A DNA stretch of 64,000 bases from positions 1,206,501 to 1,270,500 of the forward strand of contig NZ_AP023361.1 in the NCBI RefSeq assembly GCF_014191545.1. The letters run 5' to 3'. Positions 1 through 9,058 of the stretch are shown piece by piece (positions within the stretch are counted from its first letter, which is position 1; each line of letters starts with the position of its first letter). Under the pieces are notes generated by a model. The model was not told the DNA's origin and ran no database searches. It was given only the letters and a program-made list of their open reading frames with translations. This stretch comes from Terrihabitans soli. Lineage in GTDB: Bacteria > Pseudomonadota > Alphaproteobacteria > Rhizobiales > Methylopilaceae. The translations under genes and the position numbers were made by a program.

Positions 1-401
1 CGGTACTCATCGATCAGGTTCAGCTCGGTGAGGCTCTTCGCAAGATTGGGACCTGCGATCTCGATCTCGCCGCTCTGTTCGGCCTTCAGCTTTTTCAGCG
101 CGGTTTCAAGATCGCCGCTAATCAGCGTCGCATTCGGGCCGACCTCTGTCAGCGTGCGCGAGACGACCCATTTTGGCCGACGCCGCCACGCGACCGCAAA
201 CGCGCGCTCATCGTCGTCCCAGTCGGGATGTTCGTCGTCCCAGTAGCGCATGATCTCATACATCACGCGGCCGTAGACGCTGCCGGTCTGAGCCTCGGCC
301 TCTTTGACGAAATGACGGAACAGCGTCGCGTCCGGCGCAAACCCCGTATGATCGACATAGCCGTCGAGCGACTGGTTCATGCCGAAGACGAACTTCGCCA
401 C
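1..401 (-). CDS. RibD C-terminal/dihydrofolate reductase-like protein (3' end cut off)
   Basis: The minus strand is open from a GTG at 401 down to the window edge (133 codons, no stop). The translation begins MAKFVFGMNQSLDGYVDH and contains the family pattern of a short beta strand, 'SLDGY', 'GRVMYE', 'WVVSRTL' and 'IAGPNLAKSL', typical of the RibD-C/DHFR-like fold (YyaP/YwjB type, usually about 180-200 aa). About 50 C-terminal residues are therefore missing. The GTG lies one base after the stop of the upstream binding-protein gene, so the two are very likely co-transcribed. Members bind NADPH, but the substrate is usually unknown. The family call is firm; the function is not. Confidence 0.8.
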   Translation of the reverse strand, partial: MAKFVFGMNQSLDGYVDHTGFAPDATLFRHFVKEAEAQTGSVYGRVMYEIMRYWDDEHPDWDDDERAFAVAWRRRPKWVVSRTLTEVGPNATLISGDLETALKKLKAEQSGEIEIAGPNLAKSLTELNLIDEY

Positions 402-402
402 G

Positions 403-1515
403 CTATTTCGTCTCCGACGACCACGGGAAGTTCACATAGCGGTCGCGCGTGTCGTAACAGATATTGCCGTAGAATTTGAGGTAGGCATCGCGGCGCTTCT
501 CGTCCTTGTAGACGGCGCCGGGATCCGAGAGATCGGCGCGGTAGCTGCCGAGATTGTCTTTCGTCAGCGCGACCGGCAGGACATCCATCGCCTGCGGCAC
601 GCTTTTGCCCTCCAGCCAGTCGGCGGCATGCTGGCCCATCGCATAGCCGAAGATCGGCGAAGCCAGGCTGACGCTGACCTTGTAGGGACTGCCGTCCTTT
701 TCGATCTCGCCGACCGCGCCCGGCTCGCCATCGATGCCGCCGAGAAACTGATCGGGCCGCGCTTTGCCCTCGGCGCGCAAGGCCGACAGCGCGCCGAGCA
801 CGACGGTGTCCGCGCCGAGCACGACATCCACATTCGGATGCGCCTGAAGGATTGTCTTCATTGTCGCAAAGCCTCCTTCCATATCGACGGTCAGCGGCGA
901 GATGTCGGCGACGATCGTCACCTCCGGCATGGTTTCGAGAACATCGCGCATGGCGGTGAAGCGCGGCGCGACGAATTCGAGGCTGTCATGCGTGAGAAGC
1001 ACAACGCTCGCCTTCTTGAAATGCGCGCGGATATAGGCGGCCGCTTCATCGGCCAGAGTCTTGCCGGTGAGATATTGCGGCGCGTTGAGAAGCGAGGTTG
1101 CCGGCGGCGCAACAATGCTGCTGACATAGCCGCCCGCCCACATCTGTTCCTGCAGCGATCCGGCAAGGGAAGGACTATCGACGGGCGCGGCGACTACGGC
1201 GCCGAAATTCGCCGTACGGAAGGCCCGCACATGTTCGGCATTTTTCGCCGCATCGTTGTTTGCGACATCGACACGGTAGTCGAGCCCGCGATCGGACGCC
1301 GCCTTGCGCAGGCCGAAATCGACGCCGTCCATGAAATCGCGGTCATTGTCCTTGGCAAAACCCAGCGCCTTGTTGAGGCCGGGCGGCGGCGTGCAGGCCG
1401 GCGCCGAGGCATCGAAGGCGGGAAAGACGGTCTGCGCTGTAATGCCGGCCGGGCGCTCCTGCGCCAGCGCAGGCCATGCGAGGAGACACAGCGCGATCAG
1501 GGAAATGTTCTTCAT
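403..1515 (-). CDS. Sugar-type periplasmic substrate-binding protein
   Basis: 370 aa. An N-terminal signal peptide (MKNISLIALCLLAWPALAQ, cleavage after about residue 19) precedes a two-lobed type-1 periplasmic-binding fold (Peripla_BP_4). Visible signs are 'FGAVVAAPVDSPSL' in lobe 1 and 'NVDVVLGADTVVLGALSAL' followed by 'GGIDGEPGAV' in lobe 2. Such proteins normally deliver a sugar or sugar alcohol to an ABC permease, but no permease or ATPase gene is next to it. It overlaps the upstream sensor-kinase gene by 4 bp (ATGA at 1512-1515), which suggests it presents a ligand to that kinase, as in known binding-protein/kinase pairs. The ligand is unknown. Confidence 0.85.
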   Translation of the reverse strand: MKNISLIALCLLAWPALAQERPAGITAQTVFPAFDASAPACTPPPGLNKALGFAKDNDRDFMDGVDFGLRKAASDRGLDYRVDVANNDAAKNAEHVRAFRTANFGAVVAAPVDSPSLAGSLQEQMWAGGYVSSIVAPPATSLLNAPQYLTGKTLADEAAAYIRAHFKKASVVLLTHDSLEFVAPRFTAMRDVLETMPEVTIVADISPLTVDMEGGFATMKTILQAHPNVDVVLGADTVVLGALSALRAEGKARPDQFLGGIDGEPGAVGEIEKDGSPYKVSVSLASPIFGYAMGQHAADWLEGKSVPQAMDVLPVALTKDNLGSYRADLSDPGAVYKDEKRRDAYLKFYGNICYDTRDRYVNFPWSSETK

Positions 1516-3008
1516 GCGGATGCACCTTCGCCCAGCTGGCGCGGCAAAGTGATGACGAATGTCGTGCCCTGATTGAGGATCGAGCGCAGCGCGATCTCGC
1601 CCCCGAGATTGCGGATCACGTTGCGCACATGCGCAAGGCCGACGCCTTCGCCCGGCGCGTCCTGCATGCCGGACCTCCGGAAGAGTTCGAACACGCGCTC
1701 ATGATCCTGCTCGGCGATGCCGCGCCCGTTGTCCTCGATCTCGATCTCGACTCTGTCGCCGGGCACGAGCTTGGCGCGGATGGCGATGCGCAGCGGCCGG
1801 TCTTTGGCGCGATACTTCACGGCATTGTCGAGAAGATTGCCGAACACCTGTTCGAGCGACAGCCGGTCGGAGGTGATGGCCGGCACGTCGAGCGCCAGAG
1901 AGATCGTGCCTTGCGCCTCGTCGATCTGATGGCGGATGGCGGCGGCGGTCATGCCGGCAAGCTCGGCGAGATCGATTTTTTCCGCCGTCAATGCGCGGCG
2001 GCCCTCGCGCGACAGTTTGAGGATGGCGCTCAGGAGCTGATCCATTTTGGAGCTCGACGAGCGGATGAATTTGATCGCTTCGGGCATTTCGGACACGGCG
2101 ATGCGTGCCTGCGCCAGCACAGGCTCGCTCGGCGATCCGCTCGTATCGCTCAGCGGCTGCAGTTCGCGGACGCCCGCTTCGAGCTCGCTGGTAAAGCCCA
2201 TAATATTGACGAGCGGGGCTCTGAGATCGTGCGAGACGACATGGGCGAAGCGCCGGATCTCGTCATTGGCGCGGGCGAGATCTGCGGTGCGTGCCTCGAC
2301 CCGGCGCTCGAGCGTTGCGTTCAGCGCCGTCACTTCGTCGCGCGCCCGCTGCAGATCGCGCGTATAGCGTATGGCAACGAAAGCCGCGGCGCCGAGAACG
2401 AGCACGATGACGACGGCGCCGGCGATGGAGATGGTCCGCAGCCAGTAGATATTGGCGCGCTGCTGCTCGGCATCGCGCGTCAGCTTCTCATCGGTGTCGA
2501 GGATGATGCCGGAAATAAAGACATTCGCCTCGTCCATCAGCGCCTTGCCGCGGTTCGTGCGGACAACGGCGACGGCTTCGTCGTCGCGGCGCTCGCGCTT
2601 CAGCTGGATGACGCTGTCGAGCTCTTCGAATTTCTCGCGCACCAGCACGGTCAGGCGCTGCACGGAGACCGGCACCTCGCCTTTGATGGAGAGCAGTCCG
2701 TTCAGCGCCGTCATCTGCCGCCCGGCGCGGTTTTTCGCCGTACCGTAGGGCGCCAGATAGATCTGGTTGCCGGTAATGATAAAGCCGCGTTGCGCGGTTT
2801 CGGCCGATTGCATGGCGCTGCGCAGCTCCGCCGCGGCAATACGGACATCGCGCGCCTTGGAGAAGGCTTCGAAATGGCGGCTCGACTGAGCCGCAAGCCA
2901 GATCGTCGTGCCGACAACGCCGAGAAGAACGAGCATGCCGATCGCGACCAGCGCGACCGTCGAGCGGACAAAGACCTGCCTGCGCTTCAAAGCGCGCGTC
3001 CGGGGCAA
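1512..3008 (-). CDS. CHASE3-domain sensor histidine kinase
   Basis: 498 aa. Membrane segment 1 lies at about residues 17-40. A helical periplasmic CHASE3-like domain spans about 44-185 ('TAQRGFIITGNQIYL' is characteristic). Membrane segment 2 is at about 193-214, followed by a coiled coil, a HisKA domain with the phospho-acceptor in 'HVVSHDLRAPL' (His260), and a HATPase_c domain with an N box near 'FGNLLDNAVKYR' and 'EDNGRGI'. It is a complete membrane kinase without a receiver domain, and no response regulator lies beside it. It is co-transcribed with a periplasmic binding protein (4-bp overlap), which could supply its stimulus. A LysR gene lies 155 bp upstream on the same strand. Confidence 0.9.
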   Translation of the reverse strand: MPRTRALKRRQVFVRSTVALVAIGMLVLLGVVGTTIWLAAQSSRHFEAFSKARDVRIAAAELRSAMQSAETAQRGFIITGNQIYLAPYGTAKNRAGRQMTALNGLLSIKGEVPVSVQRLTVLVREKFEELDSVIQLKRERRDDEAVAVVRTNRGKALMDEANVFISGIILDTDEKLTRDAEQQRANIYWLRTISIAGAVVIVLVLGAAAFVAIRYTRDLQRARDEVTALNATLERRVEARTADLARANDEIRRFAHVVSHDLRAPLVNIMGFTSELEAGVRELQPLSDTSGSPSEPVLAQARIAVSEMPEAIKFIRSSSSKMDQLLSAILKLSREGRRALTAEKIDLAELAGMTAAAIRHQIDEAQGTISLALDVPAITSDRLSLEQVFGNLLDNAVKYRAKDRPLRIAIRAKLVPGDRVEIEIEDNGRGIAEQDHERVFELFRRSGMQDAPGEGVGLAHVRNVIRNLGGEIALRSILNQGTTFVITLPRQLGEGASA

Positions 3009-3163
3009 AAGTGCGGGCAGGGCAGGCGCATGGGGCGGAGGGTTTCAGTCCGGAGTAGAAGCCGAGAAACTAGGGCAGGCGCCGGCAAAAGCCCGGCCGG
3101 CGGGTAATTTATTCAGGCAGGACCGCAAAGTATAGGTTGAGTATGGGAGAAGCTTCGCCTGCC

Positions 3164-4096
3164 TCATACCCCGGCCTTCGCCGCTTTCCGTTTGCCCTGC
3201 GGGGCGGCGGAGCGGCGGATTTCGTCGACAAAGGTCTGGATGAGGGGCTGGCGCCGCTGCGAGGTCTGCACGGCGATGAAGTGCTGCGACGCGAAGTTAT
3301 AAATGTCCGTCTTCAGCGCCCGCATCTGTCCCTTGCGCACCCAGTCCTCGGCGATGTGGCAGGGCAGAAAGCCGATGAACTGGCCCGACAGCACCATCAT
3401 CACCTGGGCTTCCATATGCATCACCGTCCCCGCGGGGCGGGGGTGGTTGGCGCGGTAAAGATCGTCGAAATGCAGATAGCCGCGGACGGAGAAGGAGCTC
3501 TCCTCGATTTCGCTGCGGGTGATCTCATTGTCGGTGCGGCCGAACAGTTCGTGGTCGCGGCCGCAATAAAGGGCATGCGGCTCCCGGTAGAAGCCGTAAT
3601 AGGTGACGCCGGGGGATTTCTGCGACATCGGCCCGAGAACGACATCGCGCGTGCCCTCCGTCACCGAGCGTTCCAGCTCGGCCGGGACGCCCAAAGTCAG
3701 GTCCACAAACACATCCGGGGCATAGGCGCGGAAGCGCCCGAGGACGGACTGGAGCCCAAGAATTGGGCTTGAGACGGTGCCGTCCACAACGCCGATGCGC
3801 AGCCGCCCCTTCAGCTTGCCGCGGTTGCGGCCGATGCGGTTTTCGAAATTGTCGATATCGGCAAAGAGCTGCCGGGCGGATGAGTAGACCGCCTCGCCGA
3901 ACTCGGTCAGCCGGAAGCCCCGCCGCCCCCTGTCGCACAGGGTTTCGCCGAGTTTTCGTTCCAGGGCAGTGAGATGGGTCGACAGGGTCGACTGGGAGAG
4001 ATTGAGGGCGATCTGGGCATGGGCAAAGCCGCCGGAATCCACCAGGGTGACGAAAACACGTAAAAGTCGCAGGTCGATATTGTCGAGGCGGCGCAT
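3164..4096 (-). CDS. LysR-family transcriptional regulator
   Basis: 310 aa. An N-terminal winged helix-turn-helix (about residues 1-65) has the signatures 'IDLRLLRVFVTLVDSGGF' and 'LSQSTLSTHLTALERKLG', followed by an effector-binding domain of the periplasmic-protein fold (about 95-295). It is transcribed divergently from the ABC transporter/amidohydrolase operon that starts at 4201. The usual LysR arrangement makes it the likely regulator of that operon, responding to the imported compound or an intermediate. The ATG at 4096 fits the family's N terminus exactly. Confidence 0.92.
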   Translation of the reverse strand: MRRLDNIDLRLLRVFVTLVDSGGFAHAQIALNLSQSTLSTHLTALERKLGETLCDRGRRGFRLTEFGEAVYSSARQLFADIDNFENRIGRNRGKLKGRLRIGVVDGTVSSPILGLQSVLGRFRAYAPDVFVDLTLGVPAELERSVTEGTRDVVLGPMSQKSPGVTYYGFYREPHALYCGRDHELFGRTDNEITRSEIEESSFSVRGYLHFDDLYRANHPRPAGTVMHMEAQVMMVLSGQFIGFLPCHIAEDWVRKGQMRALKTDIYNFASQHFIAVQTSQRRQPLIQTFVDEIRRSAAPQGKRKAAKAGV

Positions 4097-4200
4097 AGTC
4101 CCCTCACTTCAGCAGTTTTCGATGTATCTTTCCAGTAAATCCAATTTCCATCGATGCTAAACTGGTAAATCCTCAGTGCCGTCTTCAATAGGAGAACGCC
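4097..4200. promoter_or_regulatory. Divergent promoter region with repeated candidate operator
   Basis: These 104 bp separate the lysR-type gene from the operon at 4201. Two related half-sites are visible: TTTCCAGTAAATCC at 4129-4142 and ACTGGTAAATCC at 4161-4172. The core TTTCCAGT (4129-4136) is matched in inverted orientation by ACTGGTAAA (4161-4169), and the flank GTAAATCC is also directly repeated. This layout is compatible with a LysR tetramer site. An AGGAG ribosome-binding site sits at 4190-4194. The region seems too short, and lacks the conserved core, for a ykkC-type guanidine riboswitch. Confidence 0.45.
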
Positions 4201-5172
4201 ATGTCCCGCTTTCTGCTTGCCGCCGGCCTGGCTGCGCTGACCGCCATGCCCGCGGTCGCAGCCGATAAAATTCGTGTCCTGTCCCCGACATGGCCGGGGT
4301 TCGCGCCGGTTCTGGTCGCGATCGACAAGGGCTATTTCAAGGAACTGGGGCTCGAGGTTGAGCTCAAATTCGAGGACGACCGTTCGAACGTCATGGCCGC
4401 CTATGCGCGCGGCGACATCGAAGCGGATATGCGCACCGTCGGCGAGCATCAGGGCCGCCCGCGCGATGAGAAGACGCCCGGCGTCATCATCGGCACGATC
4501 GACAAATCGGTCGGCGGCGACGGCGTTGTGGCCGATGGCTCCATTGGCTCGGCGGCCGATCTGAAGGGCAAGACGATTGCGGTCGAGCCGAACATTCCGG
4601 CGCGCCTTCTTCTGCAGCTCGAACTCAAGAAAGCCGGGTTGACGCTGAAGGATCTCAAGGTGAAGGAAATCGCGACGGCCGACTCGGTCGCCGTGTTTGC
4701 CGACAGCTCCATTGCCGCGGTCGGCACCTATGAGCCCTTCCAGTCGCAGGCGATCACCGCCAATGCCGGACGCAAGGGCAAGGTTCTGGTTTCGTCGAAG
4801 GACAGCGACATCATCATCGACGTCATTACGGCGCGTCAGGACGATCTGAAGGCCAATCCGCAGAAATATACGAACTTCCTGAAGGGCATCTACAAGGCGA
4901 TTGATTTCTACAAGACCAATCCCGATGAGTTCGTCAAACTCACCGCGCCGCACTACAATCTGACCGAGGCCGAGGTGAAGGATACGCTCACCAGCATCGG
5001 CTATATCGATCTTGCGGCGTCGAAGGAGCTCATCGGCACCAAGGACAAGCCGGGCACGCTGTACGGCATCTTCGATACGGTCATGGCGCTCAATCTCGAA
5101 AATGGCGCGGCCGACAACAAGCTGAACGCTGCAACGCAGATCGATCCCGGTCCGATCTCCGCTATCAAGTAA
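4201..5172 (+). CDS. NitT/TauT-type ABC transporter substrate-binding protein
   Basis: 323 aa. A signal peptide (about residues 1-20, ending AVA) precedes an NMT1/TauA-type binding domain: 'GFAPVLVAIDKGYFKELGLEVELKFEDD', a 'GTIDKSVGGDGVVA' segment and 'YEPFQSQAI'. It is the first gene of the operon, with a good AGGAG ribosome-binding site, and is followed by its permease and ATPase. The NitT/TauT family imports small nitrogen- or sulfur-containing solutes. Because the operon also encodes a creatininase-type enzyme, two ureohydrolases and a Gdx-like exporter, I infer that the solute is a guanidino compound such as creatinine, but the binding site does not prove it. Confidence 0.88.
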   Translation: MSRFLLAAGLAALTAMPAVAADKIRVLSPTWPGFAPVLVAIDKGYFKELGLEVELKFEDDRSNVMAAYARGDIEADMRTVGEHQGRPRDEKTPGVIIGTIDKSVGGDGVVADGSIGSAADLKGKTIAVEPNIPARLLLQLELKKAGLTLKDLKVKEIATADSVAVFADSSIAAVGTYEPFQSQAITANAGRKGKVLVSSKDSDIIIDVITARQDDLKANPQKYTNFLKGIYKAIDFYKTNPDEFVKLTAPHYNLTEAEVKDTLTSIGYIDLAASKELIGTKDKPGTLYGIFDTVMALNLENGAADNKLNAATQIDPGPISAIK

Positions 5173-5215
5173 ACGACGCAAACAGGCTTCCAAGCCGAAA
5201 AGCGAGTGATTTGAG

Positions 5216-6040
5216 ATGCGAGCCCCGGATATCAACCCCGTCCCCGCTGAAAAGAAACAGCGGGCACGGCTGTGGCAGTTCCGGGGCTCGCTCTCATCTC
5301 GCGCCGAAATCGCTTTCGGTGTCGGCGGCACGCTCGTCCTTCTTCTGATCTGGGAATTGGTCGCGCGCAGCGGCTTTGCCAATCCGACCTTCCTGCCGGC
5401 GCCGACCCGCGTGCTCAGCGCCATGGGCATGATGATCACCGATCAGAAACTGCTCTGGCATGCCGGCATTTCTACCATGCGCGTCTGGGCGGCCTTCATT
5501 CTCGCCGCCGTCATGGCGATCCCGATCGGCATTCTGATGTCGAGCTACCGCCCCGTCGGCGCTTCGCTCGAACCGGTCATCGATTTCATCCGCTATCTGC
5601 CGGTGCCGGCGCTTGTGCCGCTGTCGATCATCTGGTTCGGCGTCGGCGAAAGCACCAAGATCTATCTTCTCTGGCTCGGCACCTTCTTCCAGCTTGTCCT
5701 GCTTGTGGCCGACGACATGCGCCGCGTGCCGCAGGAATATGTCGAGATCGCCTCGACGCTCGGCGCAAAGCCGCGGCAGATTTTGAAGGATGTCGCCTTC
5801 CGCGCCATGCTGCCCGGCCTTGTCGATAATCTGCGCATCACGCTCGGCTGGTGCTGGACCTATCTCATCATCGCCGAAATCGTCGCCGCCGACAGCGGCA
5901 TTGGCTTCGTCATCTGGACGGCGCGCCGCTACATGAAAACGCCGGAAGTCATGGCCGGCGTCGTGATGATCGGTCTGATCGGCCTTCTCACCGATCAGAT
6001 CCTGCGCGCCATTCACCGCCGCGCCTTCCGGTATCTCTAG
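5216..6040 (+). CDS. NitT/TauT-type ABC transporter permease
   Basis: 274 aa, six predicted membrane segments, of the SsuC/TauC type. The cytoplasmic EAA loop that contacts the ATPase is visible as 'EIASTLGAKPRQILKDVAF' followed by 'AMLPGLVDNLR', and 'YLPVPALVPLSIIWFGVGE' is a family hallmark. The N terminus carries about 30 polar residues before the first membrane segment. It lies 43 bp after the binding-protein gene and 8 bp before the ATPase gene, completing a standard importer. Confidence 0.92.
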   Translation: MRAPDINPVPAEKKQRARLWQFRGSLSSRAEIAFGVGGTLVLLLIWELVARSGFANPTFLPAPTRVLSAMGMMITDQKLLWHAGISTMRVWAAFILAAVMAIPIGILMSSYRPVGASLEPVIDFIRYLPVPALVPLSIIWFGVGESTKIYLLWLGTFFQLVLLVADDMRRVPQEYVEIASTLGAKPRQILKDVAFRAMLPGLVDNLRITLGWCWTYLIIAEIVAADSGIGFVIWTARRYMKTPEVMAGVVMIGLIGLLTDQILRAIHRRAFRYL

Positions 6041-6048
6041 AGGCCGCG

Positions 6049-6821
<773 letters not shown>

Positions 6822-6825
<4 letters not shown>

Positions 6826-7577
6826 CACTCGGTCTCGAAGGCAAACGCGTTCTGATCACGGGCGCGAGCCGCGGCATCGGCTATGGCATTGCCGAAGCGT
6901 TCATCGCCGCCGGCTGCAAGGTCCAGATCGCCGCCGAAGGAGAGGATGTGTTCGCGGCCGCCAAGAAACTCGGCATTACCGGCCACCGGGCCGACATCTC
7001 GCGCAGCGGCGATGTTAACGGCATGATCCAGAGCGCCGGCCAGATCGATGTTCTGATCAACAATGCCGGCCTTGAACTCGTGACGCCGCTCGATGATGGA
7101 AGCGAAAGCAATGAAGCGAATTTCCGCCTGATCATCGACATCAATATCACCGGCACTTTCCTGGTGACGCGCGCGGCATTGCCGGGTCTGAAGCCGGGCG
7201 CTGCGATCATCAACACGGCGTCCGTTTGGGGTCGTGTCGGTGAGCCTTTATTCTCGGCCTATGTGGCGTCGAAACACGCCATCATCGGCATGACCAAGAC
7301 CTGGGCGAAAGAGCTCGGCCCGCGCGGCATCCGCGTCAACTCCGTCAATCCCGGCTGGGTCCGCACCATCGCGAGCATGCGCTCGCTTGGCAAGATGGCC
7401 GAACGCACCGGCCGTAAGGAGGATGAGCTTTTAGCCTCCATTACCGGCGTGCAGGCGCTGCCGGGCCTGATGGACCCGAAAGACATTGCCGGCGCCTATC
7501 TGTTCCTCGCATCCGATCTTGCCGCCAATATCACGGGCCAGAGTCTTGGCGCCGATCGCGGAGAAGTTCCTTGGTAA
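6822..7577 (+). CDS. SDR-family oxidoreductase (first of two)
   Basis: 251 aa classical short-chain dehydrogenase/reductase. The cofactor-binding TGASRGIG is at the N terminus, followed by 'NNAG', the catalytic serine region 'IINTASVWGRVG', YxxxK in 'YVASKHAIIG', and 'VNSVNPGWVRT'. It probably oxidises or reduces an alcohol/ketone intermediate of the operon's substrate, using NAD(P). The nearest functional clue is position, between an importer and guanidino-hydrolase genes. It is not obviously a creatine-pathway enzyme of textbook type, so its role is open. Confidence 0.88.
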
Positions 7578-8272
7578 AGACACTCGACGGCAAACGCGCG
7601 CTTGTGACGGGCGCGGCCAGCGGCATCGGCAAAGCCGGGCTCGAAGCGCTGCGCAATGCGGGCGCGCGGACCTTCGGCCTCGACAAGCAGAAGGGCGAGG
7701 GCGATTGGGTCATCGCCGATCTGACCGATGAGAGCGCCATCATTGCCGCCGTTGCGGACGCGGTCGGCAAGCTCGGCGGCCTCGACATTCTCGTGAACTG
7801 CGCCGGCATCGAAATCGATGCGCCGCTCAGCAAGGTCGATATCGCTGAAGTCGACAAGATGTATGCGGTGAATGTCCGCGCGCCGTTCATCGTCACGCGC
7901 GAGGCGCTCAAGGCCATGAAGCCCGGCGCCCGCATCGTCAATATCGCCTCGGAGCTTGCCTATCTCGGCCGCCAGGGCGCCTCGGGCTATTGCGCGACCA
8001 AAGGTGCGATGGTCTCGCTGACGCGCTCCTGGGCGCGCGAGCTTGCGCCGGACATTCTTGTGAATGCCGTCGCGCCCGGTCCGATCGATACGCCGCTGCT
8101 CGGCTTCGAGAAAATGAGTGCCGAACAAAAGGCGCTGGAAAGCGCCAATCCGATGGGCCGCATCGGCCGTCCGGAAGAGGTCGCCGCGGCGATCGTCTTC
8201 CTGGCCTCGCCGGCGGCGAGCTTCACAACGGGACAATGCCTGAGCGTCGATGGCGGCGCCGCTATGCACTGA
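7571..8272 (+). CDS. SDR-family oxidoreductase (second of two)
   Basis: 233 aa, short for a classical SDR but complete: TGAASGIG, 'NCAGIE', 'IVNIASELAYLG', YxxxK in 'YCATKGAMVSL' and 'NAVAPGPIDTP'. The start is a TTG at 7571 that overlaps the end of the preceding SDR gene by 7 bp; no ATG or GTG fits the family N terminus (VKTLDGKRALVTGA). Two different SDRs in series suggest two redox steps, or a heteromer, acting on the imported compound. Substrate unknown. Confidence 0.86.
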   Translation: MVKTLDGKRALVTGAASGIGKAGLEALRNAGARTFGLDKQKGEGDWVIADLTDESAIIAAVADAVGKLGGLDILVNCAGIEIDAPLSKVDIAEVDKMYAVNVRAPFIVTREALKAMKPGARIVNIASELAYLGRQGASGYCATKGAMVSLTRSWARELAPDILVNAVAPGPIDTPLLGFEKMSAEQKALESANPMGRIGRPEEVAAAIVFLASPAASFTTGQCLSVDGGAAMH

Positions 8273-8284
8273 GGAATACAAAAA

Positions 8285-9058
8285 ATGGCTGACAGCGTTT
8301 TCATGGCGGAACTGACCTGGCCCGCATTCGAAGCCAAGGTGAAGGCCAATGTGCCGGTCTTCTTCCCGCTCGGCACGACCGAACAGCACGGCCCGCATAT
8401 GGCGATGAATGTCGACGTCGTTCTGCCGACGGCCGTGTGCGAGCGCGTCGCGAAGAATGTCGGCGGCCTTGTCGTGCCGACCATTCCCTACGGGTATAAA
8501 TCCATGCCGCGCTCGGGCGGCGGCGAGGGCTTCCCCGGCACGACCAGCCTGGATGCCAATACATTCTCGCTCGTCGTCCGCGATGTCATCCGTTCGCTCG
8601 GCGTCAAGGGCGTGCGCCGCCTCGTCGTCGTTAACGGCCATTTCGAAAATTGCTGGCCGTCTGTCGAAGGCGTCGATCTCGGTCTGCGCGAGCTTGCGCG
8701 CGACGGCATCAAGGACATGCAGGTGATGCGTCTCGAATATTGGGATTTCGTCAAGCGCGCGACGCTCGACCGTCTGTTCCCGGACGGCTTTCCCGGCACC
8801 GAACTCGAACATGCGAGCCTTCTCGAAACCTCGCTGATGCTTCTCCTGCGTCCCGAACTCGTCGACATGTCGAAAGTGCCGGACGACGGCCCGGCGAAGT
8901 TCCCGACCTATGACCGCTATCCGACGCCGAAAGGCTTCGGCCCGGCCTCGGGCGTTCTCGCGCGCGCCGATGGTTCTACGGCGGAAAAGGGCGAATGGCT
9001 GATGAGTGATCATGTCGAACTCATCACCCAGGCGGTGAAGAAGGAATTCGGCCTGTGA
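8285..9058 (+). CDS. Creatininase (creatinine amidohydrolase)-like metallohydrolase
   Basis: 257 aa, the size of Pseudomonas creatininase (about 260 aa). Metal-ligand motifs are present: 'GTTEQHGPHMAMNVD' (Glu, His, Asp ligands), 'VNGHFENCWPSVEGVDL' and 'EHASLLETSLML'. NGHFEN followed by 'EG.DL.LREL' and 'YWDFVK' is, from memory, much closer to true creatininases (NGHYEN) than to the NGHGGN of MftE-type relatives. Creatininases open the cyclic amide of creatinine to creatine. Here the product could feed the two downstream ureohydrolases. True creatininase or a hydrolase of a related cyclic guanidine are both possible. Confidence 0.85.
   Translation: MADSVFMAELTWPAFEAKVKANVPVFFPLGTTEQHGPHMAMNVDVVLPTAVCERVAKNVGGLVVPTIPYGYKSMPRSGGGEGFPGTTSLDANTFSLVVRDVIRSLGVKGVRRLVVVNGHFENCWPSVEGVDLGLRELARDGIKDMQVMRLEYWDFVKRATLDRLFPDGFPGTELEHASLLETSLMLLLRPELVDMSKVPDDGPAKFPTYDRYPTPKGFGPASGVLARADGSTAEKGEWLMSDHVELITQAVKKEFGL

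Noticed and set aside
4097-4200. A guanidine-I (ykkC) riboswitch before the guanidino-type operon
   Set aside because: The operon content invites one, but 104 bp divergent from lysR lacks the conserved ykkC core sequences and shows instead LysR-like repeated half-sites.
3907-5439. Long minus-strand frame of about 510 codons opposite the ABC transporter genes
   Set aside because: It runs antisense through well-supported genes in GC-rich DNA and its translation is Arg/Asp/Gly-rich without any domain; it is a shadow frame.
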